Shown in pieces: positions 9,905 to 20,028 of a stretch of 64,000 nt of DNA; the stretch's first letter is position 1, and each line of letters starts with the position of its first letter. The stretch is from assembly GCF_002157875.1 (NCBI RefSeq), contig NZ_CP021376.1, forward strand, positions 806,001 to 870,000, written 5' to 3'. Origin of the DNA: Oceanisphaera avium (GTDB taxonomy: Bacteria > Pseudomonadota > Gammaproteobacteria > Enterobacterales > Aeromonadaceae). The position numbers and the translations under genes were made by a program. The notes under the pieces are model-generated. The model was not told the origin of the DNA and did not search any database. It saw nothing but the letters and a program-made list of their open reading frames with translations.

Positions 9905-10248
9905 GGCTGTATTCTATCATTAGAAAGTGTGAGTAGGGGCAGAAAAGGCGCCTTGCTAAGATTACAGTTAAAGTGTGATAATGGCTCAGATTTTTGTGCT
10001 CACCTGCCTCTCTCTCAAAAATGCAGGCGGGTGCGCCCCGTATACCCCTAGCATCTTGTTTTATTCGCGACTTTTGGGCTCTCCCTTACCCGTGAAAAAC
10101 ACCTGAATAAGCGCCTCAAGCGTACCCAGCCGGGAGGCTGTATCCATTACGCTACCAGACTCGAGGCCGGTGCTCGTCGGAATAGACAGCGGTGCTAGGG
10201 AAACACCAACACTGTAAAAACAGTAAAAACTTTATAAAAGAGCTATTA
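9905..10248 (+). promoter_or_regulatory. rne promoter and long structured leader
   Basis: The 344-bp space before rne holds a possible sigma70 promoter (TTGCTA at 9953-9958; GATAAT at 9977-9982, spacer 18) and would give a leader of about 260 nt. Two perfect hairpins are visible: CAGCC-GGGA-GGCTG at 10127-10140 and ACTGT-AAAA-ACAGT at 10211-10224. In E. coli the rne leader is the target of RNase E autoregulation; the same role here is inferred from position and structure only. Confidence 0.5.
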
Positions 10249-13200
10249 ATGAAAAGAATGTTAATCAACGCAACTCAAGAAGAAGAGTTGCGTGTTGCCC
10301 TAGTAGATGGGCAAAAACTCTATGATTTGGATATTGAAAGCCCAGGTCACGAACAAAAGAAAGCCAATATCTATAAAGGAAAAATTACCCGTGTTGAGCC
10401 TAGCCTTGAAGCCGCGTTCGTGGATTATGGTGCGGATCGTCATGGTTTTTTACCCTTAAAAGAAATTGCTCGTAACTATTTCCCTGCAGGCTACACCTAT
10501 CAAGGCCGCCCTAACATCAAAGAAGTGGTGAAAGAAGGCCAAGAAGTGATTGTACAAATTGATAAAGAAGAGCGCGGTAATAAAGGTGCGGCGCTCACTA
10601 CCTTTATTAGTTTAGCCGGCTCTTATTTAGTGTTGATGCCCAATAATCCTCGTGCTGGCGGTATCTCGCGTCGTATTGAAGGTGATGAGCGCACCGAGCT
10701 TAAAGAAGCACTGTCTCAATTAGACTTACCCGATGGCATGGGTCTTATCGTGCGCACTGCAGGTGTCGGTAAATCCGGTGAAGAGCTAGAATGGGACTTG
10801 CATGTATTGCAAGCGCACTGGAACGCCATCCAAGAAGCGGCACAAGGTGGTACGGCGCCCTTTTTAATTCATCAAGAAAGTAACGTCATTGTCCGCGCTA
10901 TTCGCGACTACTTGCGCCGGGATATTGGTGAAATATTAATCGATAACCCGGTGGTATTTGAACGGGCGCAAAAGCACATTGAGCTGGTGCGACCCGACTC
11001 CTTAAAGCTGGTTAAACTCTACGATGGCGATGTGCCTATGTTTAGCCATTATCAAATTGAAAGCCAAATAGAGTCAGCATTTCAACGCGAAGTGCGCCTC
11101 CCCTCAGGTGGCAGTATTGTTATAGACCCAACCGAAGCGCTGACCAGTATTGATATTAACTCTTCACGCGCCACCAAAGGCGGTGATATTGAAGAAACTG
11201 CCCTACAAACTAACTTAGAAGCCGCCGAAGAAATTGCTCGTCAGTTGCGCCTGCGAGACCTAGGTGGCTTGGTGGTCATCGACTTTATCGACATGACGCC
11301 GGTGCGCCATCAGCGAGAAGTTGAAAATAGACTGCGTGATGCGGTGCGCCAAGACAGAGCGCGTATTCAATTAGGTCGCATTTCGCGCTTTGGTTTATTA
11401 GAAATGTCTCGCCAACGGCTGCGTCCTTCTTTAGGTGAGTCCAGCACTCATGTTTGCCCACGCTGTTTAGGCCAAGGCACCATTCGTGATAATGAGTCGC
11501 TAGCACTGGCTATTTTACGATTAATTGAAGAAGAAGCACTAAAAGACAATACCGGACAAATTCATGGTCAAGTGCCAGTGGATGTAGCGGCTTATCTATT
11601 AAATGAAAAACGCAAGTCCATCGCGACTTTAGAGCAGCGCTATAACGTTGAAATTTATATTATTCCTAATGAGCAACTCGAAACGCCGCATTTCTCGGTA
11701 GAGCGAGTGCGCAGTGGTGAAGAAGAAAGCGCCACCAGCTATAGCTTAAAAACTCCTGTGGAAAAACGTGTTTACACGCCTCGTGATAGCCAAAATGGCC
11801 CTCGTAGCGAGCAACCCGTGCTACAAGGCTTTAGCGCACCGACTCCTGCCCCCCAAGCCACACCCACGGTAGCGGCCACGGCTGCGAGGCCAGGTTTGCT
11901 TAGCCGTTTGTTTGCCACTTTAAGTCAGTGGTTAACAGGCGATAACTCAGCCCAAGCTATTCCAGGTGCGACCAGTAATAATACGACAGCACGCCCTAGC
12001 CCATCGGCTAACAACGGCCAAAGCGCACGTAACAATGAGCGCTCAGCCTCGCGTACTCAGCCGCGTCGTGAGCGAAGCGATACTCGCAACCCGCGCAATG
12101 CGCCGCGCAAGCCGCGCGAAGATGAACGTAGCGCTACCGCGCAATCAGAGCAAAAGCCCGCCACTAAGGGAGCTGCGAGCGAAACACGTAATGAGCGCCC
12201 CCGTCGCGAGCGCAGAAAACCGCGCCGTGAGCCAGTTGCCGCTCAGACGCCTGAGACTAGCACCTCACCGACCCAAGCCACTGTGGCTCCTGAGTCTCAG
12301 GAGAAAAACTTAGCGGAGCGTCGCCAACGTCGCCAACTAAGAAAGCAGGTTCGAGTCGGTGCAGATAATAGCACTGCAAGTAGCGCAACTTCTCAAAACC
12401 AGAGCGCCGAAGCGCCCGCCAAAGAAGCGCTTAAGCGCAGTACTATGCCTAAGCGCAAGCGCATTAACGAAGACAGCCGTCGTCGTCGTCGCGAAGACAG
12501 CATCGCCGCTTTAGTGGCCAGCCAAGGTGAAGATAAGTGGATAGCCAGCGAAGACGCACTGGCCGCCGCGCAACCTAAGGCCACTACAGACTCATCTGTT
12601 ACTCCTACTGAAACATCGGCAAAGGTAGCAGAGCATAAGGCCGCCTTGCAGGCACCACCTGCTAACACACCTGCTGAAACTCAGGAATCAAATGCCCCAC
12701 AATCTGCAGTAGCAAATCCAGCACAGACAAAAGTGGCAGCGACTAAGCCTGAAGTAGCTAACATTGAGCCAGTGACAGCCTCTGAAGCAACTCAGCCAGA
12801 AGCGGTGACAGCTACCCAACCTGAAGCGCCTAAACCTGAAGCGGTTAAGCCAGAGCACGCTAAGGTAGAGGACACTAAGGCAGAAGACACACCTGTCATC
12901 TCAGCGCCAGAAATAACGGCTAAGCCCATTCCCGAGACTCAGCCTGAGGTAGCAGAAAGCTCACCTCAACCTAGCGAGCCTCAGCCTAGCGAGCGTCCTA
13001 CAGAAATTAAGGCCGAAGTGGTAAGCGATGCCAAGCCAGTAGCAGAGGCGTCTAAGTCTAGTGCAGTGGCTGAACAGCCGAGTGCAAACATGGAGCCGAC
13101 CGCTGCCACTAAGCCAGTGGCAGCGGCGCACCCTAGCGCCGCTAGCGGTTTATACCAAGGCTCACGTCGTGTATCAGCGCCTATGGTTAAACCAGAAGTC

Positions 13201-13338
13201 ATTGCCCAACCGCCTTTTGTAAAGCCAGACTACCCTGCTTTTACTCGGGAGCAGGTAATAACCAGTGGTCGCCATGCGGGCAGTACAGCGGCGCAGCATA
13301 CCGCCTCTGCCGCCATGACGTCACCTCGCCAGCTCTGA
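10249..13338 (+). CDS. rne: Ribonuclease E
   Basis: Endoribonuclease at the core of mRNA decay and rRNA/tRNA processing, scaffold of the degradosome on the inner membrane; 1029 residues. The start [21 protein letters not shown] matches E. coli. The S1 domain is about residues 35-120, the DNase I-like catalytic part holds VVIDFIDM, and the zinc-link CPRC lies at residues 403-406 (CPRCLGQGT). Beyond about residue 500 the protein is low-complexity: arginine-rich RNA-binding stretches (about 600-780), then a long Ala/Pro/Glu/Thr region, ending in a more ordered [16 protein letters not shown] segment. The scaffold half is poorly conserved across species. Confidence 0.96.
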   Translation: MKRMLINATQEEELRVALVDGQKLYDLDIESPGHEQKKANIYKGKITRVEPSLEAAFVDYGADRHGFLPLKEIARNYFPAGYTYQGRPNIKEVVKEGQEVIVQIDKEERGNKGAALTTFISLAGSYLVLMPNNPRAGGISRRIEGDERTELKEALSQLDLPDGMGLIVRTAGVGKSGEELEWDLHVLQAHWNAIQEAAQGGTAPFLIHQESNVIVRAIRDYLRRDIGEILIDNPVVFERAQKHIELVRPDSLKLVKLYDGDVPMFSHYQIESQIESAFQREVRLPSGGSIVIDPTEALTSIDINSSRATKGGDIEETALQTNLEAAEEIARQLRLRDLGGLVVIDFIDMTPVRHQREVENRLRDAVRQDRARIQLGRISRFGLLEMSRQRLRPSLGESSTHVCPRCLGQGTIRDNESLALAILRLIEEEALKDNTGQIHGQVPVDVAAYLLNEKRKSIATLEQRYNVEIYIIPNEQLETPHFSVERVRSGEEESATSYSLKTPVEKRVYTPRDSQNGPRSEQPVLQGFSAPTPAPQATPTVAATAARPGLLSRLFATLSQWLTGDNSAQAIPGATSNNTTARPSPSANNGQSARNNERSASRTQPRRERSDTRNPRNAPRKPREDERSATAQSEQKPATKGAASETRNERPRRERRKPRREPVAAQTPETSTSPTQATVAPESQEKNLAERRQRRQLRKQVRVGADNSTASSATSQNQSAEAPAKEALKRSTMPKRKRINEDSRRRRREDSIAALVASQGEDKWIASEDALAAAQPKATTDSSVTPTETSAKVAEHKAALQAPPANTPAETQESNAPQSAVANPAQTKVAATKPEVANIEPVTASEATQPEAVTATQPEAPKPEAVKPEHAKVEDTKAEDTPVISAPEITAKPIPETQPEVAESSPQPSEPQPSERPTEIKAEVVSDAKPVAEASKSSAVAEQPSANMEPTAATKPVAAAHPSAASGLYQGSRRVSAPMVKPEVIAQPPFVKPDYPAFTREQVITSGRHAGSTAAQHTASAAMTSPRQL

Positions 13339-13357
13339 TACTATAAACACTAATACA

Positions 13358-13382
13358 AAGGCTCCTAAGGGAGCCTTTTTTA
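13358..13382 (+). terminator. rne terminator
   Basis: Perfect 8-bp stem AAGGCTCC/GGAGCCTT with a TAAG loop and a run of T, about 20 nt after the rne stop codon. Confidence 0.9.
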
Positions 13383-13503
13383 TGCCAGTCAATAGGGGGC
13401 ATCGCTAATCCCTTCAGCTAAACAGGCTACACTTGTTTAATTGAGCTTATCGTCTTTATTTTGGTTATTACTGCCTCTTTCTCGTTTATTAAAGGATAAA
13501 GAG

Positions 13504-14394
13504 ATGGATAAACATAACGCCTCTCAATCGCAGAGCCATACTAAGCAAGCCCGTGAAAAGCGCGAACAAACGCCAACTTCCAGTGAGCAAGCACTGACGG
13601 ATAAAGAACGAGACTCTGTCGCCGAGAACGGTAACTTATCTTCACTTACTGTCTATTCAATCATTTGGCGCGAGGGTGAAAATGAGTTAGAACGCCCTAA
13701 GGCTTCCTTGTGGTGGTCGGGGGTGGCGGCGGGGATTGGTATTTCAACCTCGGTGCTGGTTGAGGGCATTATTCGGACTAATTTAGGGGAAGATCATGAC
13801 TATTTAGGACTGTTCGAGAGCTTAGGTTACACCTTTGGTTTTGTGCTAGTGATCTTATGTCGGTTACAGCTTTTTACTGAAAATACTATTACCGTTATTT
13901 TACCTCTCTTAGCAGAGCCTACTCGCCGGCGGTGTTATTGCGTGGCCCGTTTATGGAGCTTAGTATTTTTGGCCAACTTAGTGGGCACCTTTTTGGCTGC
14001 CGCACTGAGCTTTTATGCCCACATACTCTCCCCCTCAGTCTTACATGCGATTATCACTATTTCTCAAGAAGTAGGCAGCTTGAGTTGGTCCGAGTCGCTC
14101 TTACGTGCCACGCCTTCGGGTTTTATTATTGCCGCCTTAGTGTGGATGTTACCTTCTGCTAAAAATAGCCAGCTGAGTGTCATTATTATGTTTACTTGGT
14201 TGATTGCCGCCGGCGGCTTTACTCATGTTATCGCAGGCTCTTATGAGATCTTTATTTTGGTACTCAATAATGATCTAAGTCTGTTTGACAGCCTTATTTA
14301 TCATATATTGCCGGTATTGTTGGGTAATATTATTGGTGGCACCGGATTATTTGCGTTGCTTGCTTATGGCCAAGTCCATGAAGAAATGACTTAA
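13504..14394 (+). CDS. Formate/nitrite transporter (FNT) family membrane protein, YfdC-like
   Basis: 296-residue protein with a charged, Gln/Lys/Glu-rich cytoplasmic N terminus of about 75 residues and then six predicted membrane segments of the FNT fold (WWSGVAAGIGISTSVLVEG; LGYTFGFVLVILCRLQLFTENTI; later GGFTHVIAGSYEIFIL and ILPVLLGNIIGGTGLFALLAYG). The FTENT motif and the repeat of two three-helix halves fit the YfdC branch, whose substrate is not established. The chosen ATG has an AAAGGA site; a TTG farther upstream is ignored. It is transcribed away from rne as its own unit and convergent with the hydrolase gene. Confidence 0.82.
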   Translation: MDKHNASQSQSHTKQAREKREQTPTSSEQALTDKERDSVAENGNLSSLTVYSIIWREGENELERPKASLWWSGVAAGIGISTSVLVEGIIRTNLGEDHDYLGLFESLGYTFGFVLVILCRLQLFTENTITVILPLLAEPTRRRCYCVARLWSLVFLANLVGTFLAAALSFYAHILSPSVLHAIITISQEVGSLSWSESLLRATPSGFIIAALVWMLPSAKNSQLSVIIMFTWLIAAGGFTHVIAGSYEIFILVLNNDLSLFDSLIYHILPVLLGNIIGGTGLFALLAYGQVHEEMT

Positions 14395-15435
14395 CTAAAC
14401 TTGAGCTGTTTTTGCTTCAATGCGCGCTAAAAAGTCTGCGATATCGCTAAAAGCAGGCTCATGAGTGCGGGAAAAAATATGCCAAACATGCACTTTGTTG
14501 GGGTAGCGCTGTAACTCCACACTAGAGCCAGCGGCGCGCGCTTTCTTGGTATAGGCTTCAATACCTTCTAATAAAATTTCACTATCACTAGCTTGAATAA
14601 GGGTGGGCGTTAATTGCTGTAGCTCTGCCCGAAGCGGTGATACCCAAGGATGTCCGGGGCGAGTACGCATCAGTAACGCTAGGCCCAGCCACAATAGCGG
14701 TTTAGGCAGCCACGCCAATGGCGCCACTATAGGCCCTAATAAGGGGTCGCGAGCAACATTAGGGCCTTTGCGCAGCGAGTCTCGTAATAAGTCGGTAGCA
14801 GGCGATAACGCAACGGCCGCGCTAGGGCTTGGCAAAGCCCTATCTCTTATCCAGGTGAGCAGCGCCAAGGTATGACTGCCGCCTGCCGAGTCGCCGGCGA
14901 TCACCATAAAATCGGCGGCTCCGGGTCCCTGTGGACCATGCTCTAGTAACCACAGATAAGCCTGTTGGCAATCTTTTAGCCCAGTAAGATAACTATGCTC
15001 AGGGATCAGTCGATAATCGATGGCAAAGACACAAGCATTAGCTAATAAGGCAAATTGATCGGTAATGCGTCTATGACTTTGCGGGCTACCGGCACTCCAG
15101 CCGCCACCATGGATATATAAAATACGGCGTTTAGGATTTGCATGTGGGGGGAGTAGCCATTCTCCTTTAGGTGCGCCCTCACCGCCACTTGGCACAATGG
15201 TAGAGACGGTGTTGACTTCTTGACCTAAGCGCTCCATCACCTCGCGGTAAAAAGAAATTTTTGACCATAAGGGTTTGGTATCGGCTTCGACGTGAATAGC
15301 CGCTATCTCAGCCAAAATATGCGCTTGTTCAGCATCCACTTTATAGTCGGCTTGGTAATAATAGGGCTGGCGCGTCACGCACCACCTTAGCCACAGCACC
15401 AACACAGCAATGACCAGCACACTTAAAATGGACAT
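14395..15435 (-). CDS. Alpha/beta hydrolase of the hormone-sensitive-lipase type
   Basis: 346-residue esterase or acetyl-hydrolase-like protein. It has an N-terminal membrane anchor (LSVLVIAVLVLWLRW), the oxyanion-hole motif IYIHGGGWSAGSP, the nucleophile elbow VIAGDSAGGSHTLALL, and a C-terminal DSEILLEG...VHVWHIF pair likely holding the catalytic Asp and His. It probably hydrolyses an ester or acyl group at the inner membrane; the substrate is unknown. It ends back-to-back with the FNT gene with no spacer and is followed upstream by a small phosphatase on the same strand. Confidence 0.85.
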   Translation of the reverse strand: MSILSVLVIAVLVLWLRWCVTRQPYYYQADYKVDAEQAHILAEIAAIHVEADTKPLWSKISFYREVMERLGQEVNTVSTIVPSGGEGAPKGEWLLPPHANPKRRILYIHGGGWSAGSPQSHRRITDQFALLANACVFAIDYRLIPEHSYLTGLKDCQQAYLWLLEHGPQGPGAADFMVIAGDSAGGSHTLALLTWIRDRALPSPSAAVALSPATDLLRDSLRKGPNVARDPLLGPIVAPLAWLPKPLLWLGLALLMRTRPGHPWVSPLRAELQQLTPTLIQASDSEILLEGIEAYTKKARAAGSSVELQRYPNKVHVWHIFSRTHEPAFSDIADFLARIEAKTAQV

Positions 15436-15466
15436 ATTCCCGCCTCTGTAAATGCACTATTACATT

Positions 15467-15946
15467 TTAACGTACGTCCGCTAACCAGGCATCACACGCC
15501 GACTCAACTAAATCTAACACCTGCTCGAAGCCTTGCTCAGTGCCATAATAAGGATCTGGTACTTCTTGTCCTTCGCCCCCCTCACTCTTACTTAATAATA
15601 AAGCAATTTTATGACGATGCTCCGCTGGGCAAATCGCGCTAAGATCAGCTAGGTTTTGCTTATCAGCCGCCAAAATATGGCTGAAATAACTAAAGTCACT
15701 CGCCGTGATTTGGCGAGCATAGATATTGCTAAAGTCATAGCCTCTGCGCTCACCTGCGGCTTGGGCGCGAGCGTCGGGACGCGCGCCCGCATGACCACCA
15801 TAAGTGCCAGCTGAGTCAACTTCTATGGCAAGCCCCGCGTCTTCAGCGCGCTTTCGAAACACAGCTTCTGCACTGGGCGAGCGGCAAATATTGCCAAGAC
15901 AGACAATTAACACCCGAGGAGATGAATGAGACAGTGACGCAGACAT
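15467..15946 (-). CDS. Low-molecular-weight protein-tyrosine-phosphatase family protein
   Basis: 159 residues with the P-loop VCLGNICRSPSAEAVF (CX5R nucleophile loop) and the C-terminal VPDPYYG general-acid aspartate. This is the classical LMW-PTP arrangement, distinct from the arsenate reductase of the same fold at 29639. A clear AAGGAGT site precedes the ATG. No capsule or kinase genes are nearby to suggest a partner. It may be co-transcribed with the flanking asmA and hydrolase genes on the minus strand. Confidence 0.9.
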   Translation of the reverse strand: MSASLSHSSPRVLIVCLGNICRSPSAEAVFRKRAEDAGLAIEVDSAGTYGGHAGARPDARAQAAGERRGYDFSNIYARQITASDFSYFSHILAADKQNLADLSAICPAEHRHKIALLLSKSEGGEGQEVPDPYYGTEQGFEQVLDLVESACDAWLADVR

Positions 15947-15972
15947 AACAGACTCCTTAACAAAAAAGCGTA

Positions 15973-17979
15973 TTACAGCCCTAATTTATCTAATAAGCCG
16001 GGCAGTTTATCTCCCAGTTTTTTTTCTAATTTATCACCGAGTTTACCGTCTAACTTTCGCTTTAAACGATCCATTTCCTTGTCGGTTTTATCACCTAGGT
16101 AAATATCAAATACTTGTTGTAAATCGAGGCGATATTGCGGCTCTTTATAGGTACCGCTAATACGAATAGGCAAGATAATGTTTTTTAACTCATCTATCTC
16201 TTCACCCTCTTGGTCTTTTATGCTTCCTACCACAGCGGTATTTAATAAGATATCCATGGACTCATCGGCCAGCTTAGTCTGACCTTGGCCATCGATACGT
16301 AATAAGGGGGACACAAGATGTAAATTATCGGTACTGACCACGCCTTTGTTTAAGGCAAAGTCTGCCGCTAGCTCACTAAAGTCAGTTTTTTGTGCTGCCG
16401 TTGCTACCGGTACCGGCAACCCTTTGACTTTAGCGTGGGCACGCTGAATAAGCTCTGTAACATTCACGCCCTCTAGCGCGCCATCACGCATCTTTAACTC
16501 GGCGCTGGCGTTAAGATTTTTTTGTAACTGGGTATCACTAAAGCCCTCACCGGTCGCAATTAAGCTGATATCGGTCAGCCCTTCTAAATAATCAATATCC
16601 GTGGTCGCACTCAGTAGGGCTTTAGCATTCACTTGGCTTAACTGTTGCTGTAGTCGAAAAGTCGTGGGCTGCTCACTAAAATTCAGAGTAGCTTGACCTT
16701 TGGTATGTCCCTCATACAACTGCGCTTGGATAGGGTTTAGCTCAAGCTTTCCTTGCTTAGACTTAATGTGCACTGCAAGTTGCTCTAACTCAACGCCTTG
16801 AATAATTAGCGTGTCTGCAGCTAAGTCTCCTTCAAGATCCAGCGTATGCAACCAGGTTTTGCTGGCCTCACTGGTAGGGGTGGAAGAAGATAAAGTGGCA
16901 GGCACAGAGGTCGGCGTGATGGGCGTGGCTTTTTGTTTACTGTTAGAAGCGCTGGATTGGCGATTGGCTTTACTCGCAGATTTTTTACTCACTCCAGGCG
17001 TGCCCGTTTGCCACTCCTTTTGTAGCGCATCTAAGTTTAGCGATGGCGTATGCAAGTTAAAGCTTAACTCAGGCACACTTTGTTGGCGAAGTGCCAGCTC
17101 ACCGCTTACATTGAGCTCACCTACCGCTAAATTAAGCTCACTAAACTCTGCCAGCTTTTGTTCAATATCATAACTTAGCTGACCTTGGAGCTTAAGTTGT
17201 TTATTGCCTGGAATAGCACGACCTGTAGCACTGGTTTCTAAGACTAAGTCGTTAATAGAAAAACGGTTAAGCTCAGGCGCTAACCAAAATTTTCCATCAA
17301 GGGTAATGTAGGCCTGAATATCATCGCTAAATAAATTAGCCGATAAATTTAGCGGGACGACGTTATCGGGAGCAAATTCATCTAATTTAACATTCACTTT
17401 CGTTAAACGAGTGAGCTTACCCGTGCCCTGATTTTGCATCACCACTTCGCCATCTTGTACTTGTACCCCAGCTAACGTCACATCTAGGGATTTTTTCTGT
17501 GCATTTGGCGCGTTGTTTTCTTGGGGTAAGCTTAGGGTCTTATCACTCGTCTCTATTTGTTGAGCAGCGGCTTCTTTATGCTGAGCAAGCTCACGCAAAT
17601 CATCGATATTAGTTGTGCCATCGGCGCGAGTAATTAAATGAAGCCGGGCATTTTTAAGCACAGCTTCGCCAATTTCCAAGCGCTGATTAAATAAAGGTTG
17701 AAGGGCGACATCTAAGCTTAGCTCCCCCACCGCTAAGGTATTACCGCCCTCAAATTGGGGGGGATTAAGTAAGGCTGCATCGGTCACCGTAAAGCCAATG
17801 GACGGGAAAAAACGCCAGCTTAAGTCACCATTGATCACTAAGGTGCGACCGGTTTTTTCTTTGGTTTGCTCAACTAGCAATCGTTTCACGCGGTCGGTAT
17901 CCACCCATTGTGTTAAGACAATGGCGGCCAGTAAGATCAGCAGGACTAAACCCGCCAATCCATAGAGTAGCTTCTTCAT
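15973..17979 (-). CDS. asmA: AsmA family protein
   Basis: 668-residue envelope protein with an N-terminal membrane anchor (LLYGLAGLVLLILLAAIVLTQWV), then the AsmA N-domain (DTDRVKRLLVEQTKEKTGRTL...GDLSWRFFPSIGF) and a C-terminal AsmA domain. A Ser/Thr-rich linker sits around residues 330-375. The last 40 residues form a Lys/Asp/Leu repeat (KLGDKLEKKLGDKLPGLLDKLGL-like) that should be amphipathic helix. The family forms periplasmic bridge-like proteins connected to outer-membrane lipid homeostasis. It is downstream of dcd with a 23-bp gap, as in E. coli. Confidence 0.9.
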   Translation of the reverse strand: MKKLLYGLAGLVLLILLAAIVLTQWVDTDRVKRLLVEQTKEKTGRTLVINGDLSWRFFPSIGFTVTDAALLNPPQFEGGNTLAVGELSLDVALQPLFNQRLEIGEAVLKNARLHLITRADGTTNIDDLRELAQHKEAAAQQIETSDKTLSLPQENNAPNAQKKSLDVTLAGVQVQDGEVVMQNQGTGKLTRLTKVNVKLDEFAPDNVVPLNLSANLFSDDIQAYITLDGKFWLAPELNRFSINDLVLETSATGRAIPGNKQLKLQGQLSYDIEQKLAEFSELNLAVGELNVSGELALRQQSVPELSFNLHTPSLNLDALQKEWQTGTPGVSKKSASKANRQSSASNSKQKATPITPTSVPATLSSSTPTSEASKTWLHTLDLEGDLAADTLIIQGVELEQLAVHIKSKQGKLELNPIQAQLYEGHTKGQATLNFSEQPTTFRLQQQLSQVNAKALLSATTDIDYLEGLTDISLIATGEGFSDTQLQKNLNASAELKMRDGALEGVNVTELIQRAHAKVKGLPVPVATAAQKTDFSELAADFALNKGVVSTDNLHLVSPLLRIDGQGQTKLADESMDILLNTAVVGSIKDQEGEEIDELKNIILPIRISGTYKEPQYRLDLQQVFDIYLGDKTDKEMDRLKRKLDGKLGDKLEKKLGDKLPGLLDKLGL

Positions 17980-18002
17980 GCGTATTTCCCGTATGGTTAT
18001 TT

Positions 18003-18584
18003 TTAGTCTTGATTAATGCGACTGGCGTCGGCCCCTTGCTGGGCTTTGTACTTAGCACTGGCACGACTCATATAAGGTCGCTCAGCAGAGCCTGACATAG
18101 TTTCAAAGTTAATGGCGCCAATCACCATGTGTGGGCGCAGCGCCAGCGGTAACTTACCGCCGTTATAAAACTCCAGCACAATTCGCCCAGACCAGCCCGG
18201 ATCAATGCGATGTGCCGTGGCATGCACCATTAACCCTAAGCGTGCCAATGAGGAGCGCCCATCCAGCCAACCGACAATATTATCGGGCAAGGTAATAGAT
18301 TCAAGAGTGACCGCTAGCGCTAATTCGCCAGGATGAAGGAAAAACGCCTCACCATCGGCAATAAAAATTTCTTCACTCATTACGCTATCAATGGCGGCCG
18401 CCACTTCGGCTCTTGGGCCACTTAAGTCAATATAGGGGGCACTGTGTGCCGCAAATACCCTAAACTCATTGCCTAACAGCACATCAACGCTAACACCACT
18501 AATACGCTCAGCATCAGGCTCAGGCGTAATATTAATAATACCGTCGGCCAAATAACGCTTAATGTCGCGATCACAAAGACGCAT
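18003..18584 (-). CDS. dcd: dCTP deaminase
   Basis: Deaminates dCTP to dUTP for thymidylate synthesis; homotrimer of the dUTPase fold. 193 residues beginning [15 protein letters not shown]. Conserved blocks are [45 protein letters not shown] (active-site Ser/Arg and Glu region) and [22 protein letters not shown]. It starts about 130 bp after mrp and precedes asmA. This is an uninterrupted, full-length gene. Confidence 0.96.
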   Translation of the reverse strand: MRLCDRDIKRYLADGIINITPEPDAERISGVSVDVLLGNEFRVFAAHSAPYIDLSGPRAEVAAAIDSVMSEEIFIADGEAFFLHPGELALAVTLESITLPDNIVGWLDGRSSLARLGLMVHATAHRIDPGWSGRIVLEFYNGGKLPLALRPHMVIGAINFETMSGSAERPYMSRASAKYKAQQGADASRINQD

Positions 18585-18718
18585 GAAAATTCCTCAACTA
18601 ACGATAAAGACTCATATTGCTCGCGACGGCTTTTGCCGTTCATCGCTATGCCAGAGCGTGACCACAGGCCCTTCTAGCATAGCTAATGAACGCGGCTATC
18701 TAAGCATTATGCAACTGA

Positions 18719-19789
18719 TTAAACGAGGCGAGTATACAGGCTGGTGGGGATGGCCTTACCGCTAAAATATAAGCCACACGCAATGCGCGCCGCTATGGTT
18801 AAATACTGCTCGGCTATCTCGCCATCTGGCTCGACTAGCATGGTGGGGCGACCTTTATCCATGTCTACCCCAATACGGGCATTCAACGGAAGCTGGCCAA
18901 GTAAAGGCACTTGGTTTTTTTGCGCCACCCGCGAGCCACCGCCTTCACCAAAGAGCGCTTCTTGATGCCCGCATTGGCCGCAAATATGGTAACTCATGTT
19001 TTCAATAACCCCCAGCACCGGCACATTCACTTTGCGAAACATACTAATGCCTTTAACGGCATCTGCCAGTGCCACATTTTGTGGCGTGGTCACCACCACT
19101 GCGGCCGTAGTGGGGACACTTTGTGAAATAGTAATTTGAATATCGCCTGTGCCTGGTGGCAAGTCCACGATTAAATAATCCAGCTCTCCCCAACGGGTTT
19201 CATGCAAAATTTGTGTGAGCGCTTTACTGGCCATAGGGCCGCGCCAAATAGTGGCATCTTGTTCGTTAACCAAAAAACCTATGCTGTTAGCGAGCAGACC
19301 ATGTGCTTGGATCGGCACCATCGTTTTACCATCATTAACCGGTCTGGCCCCCATCATCCCTAACATCATAGGAATTGAAGGTCCGTACACATCCGCATCT
19401 AAAATGCCGACTCGCGCGCCGAGTTTTTGTAGTGCCAAAGCCACATTCACCGCCGTAGTGGACTTACCTACGCCGCCTTTACCAGAAGAGATGGCAATAA
19501 TATTGCGCACACCCGCCACCCCTTGGGCATCATTTGCCCGAGCTAATGTGGCCACATCCACGCTCACTTGCCACTCTACTCGCTGAGCGCCACTCACTTG
19601 GCACAGCTTAGAGTCAAGCTGGCGTAAGCTTGCATCGAGTTGATAGTCAACAAAAGGCAAGACCAATTTAAGCACTAAGGTATCTTGTGCTAAATGGGTA
19701 TCTCGCACCACGCCACTGCTTGCAATATCTCTTGCCCAGTGTGGGGGAACAAACTGGCCTAGCACCGCCATAATATCGTTATTATTCAT
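18719..19789 (-). CDS. apbC: Iron-sulfur cluster carrier protein Mrp/ApbC
   Basis: 356-residue P-loop ATPase that binds and delivers [4Fe-4S] clusters. Residues 1-80 form the MIP18/DUF59-like N domain (MAVLGQFVPPHWARDIASSG). The deviant Walker A is IISSGKGGVGKSTTAVN, followed by DADVYGPSIPMMLG, DLPPGTGDIQ and the paired cysteines CGQCGHQE that hold the cluster. The ATG giving MNNND was chosen over a longer frame that runs into the metG upstream region. It is divergent from metG, a conserved arrangement. Confidence 0.95.
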   Translation of the reverse strand: MNNNDIMAVLGQFVPPHWARDIASSGVVRDTHLAQDTLVLKLVLPFVDYQLDASLRQLDSKLCQVSGAQRVEWQVSVDVATLARANDAQGVAGVRNIIAISSGKGGVGKSTTAVNVALALQKLGARVGILDADVYGPSIPMMLGMMGARPVNDGKTMVPIQAHGLLANSIGFLVNEQDATIWRGPMASKALTQILHETRWGELDYLIVDLPPGTGDIQITISQSVPTTAAVVVTTPQNVALADAVKGISMFRKVNVPVLGVIENMSYHICGQCGHQEALFGEGGGSRVAQKNQVPLLGQLPLNARIGVDMDKGRPTMLVEPDGEIAEQYLTIAARIACGLYFSGKAIPTSLYTRLV

Positions 19790-20028
19790 GCACTCTTGCC
19801 TCTTGATGAAGATGCTAGCCACTCTAGCAAAAAGCCTACAGCGACGAAACGCACAACACTCTACAAAGCGCAAAATTACGCCATTAGCGCGTCTTTATTT
19901 TCTTAAACACTAAAATATGCTGACTTTTACCGCTATCCGGCGGAAAAAGTTAGCCATCTATGTATAAGCGAAAAAAACTCGGGTAACATAGCGCCCCCAC
20001 CTTAATTGACTTATATAGAATGGAAATT

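Noticed and set aside
11285..13202. Long open frames inside rne on other frames and strands
   Set aside because: They come from the biased, stop-poor codons of the Ala/Pro/Arg-rich C-terminal half; none has a ribosome site or recognisable protein.
15467..15946. Second arsenate reductase
   Set aside because: The fold is shared, but it keeps the DPYYG acid loop and lacks the extra cysteine relay of the ArsC at 29639, so it is a tyrosine-phosphatase type.
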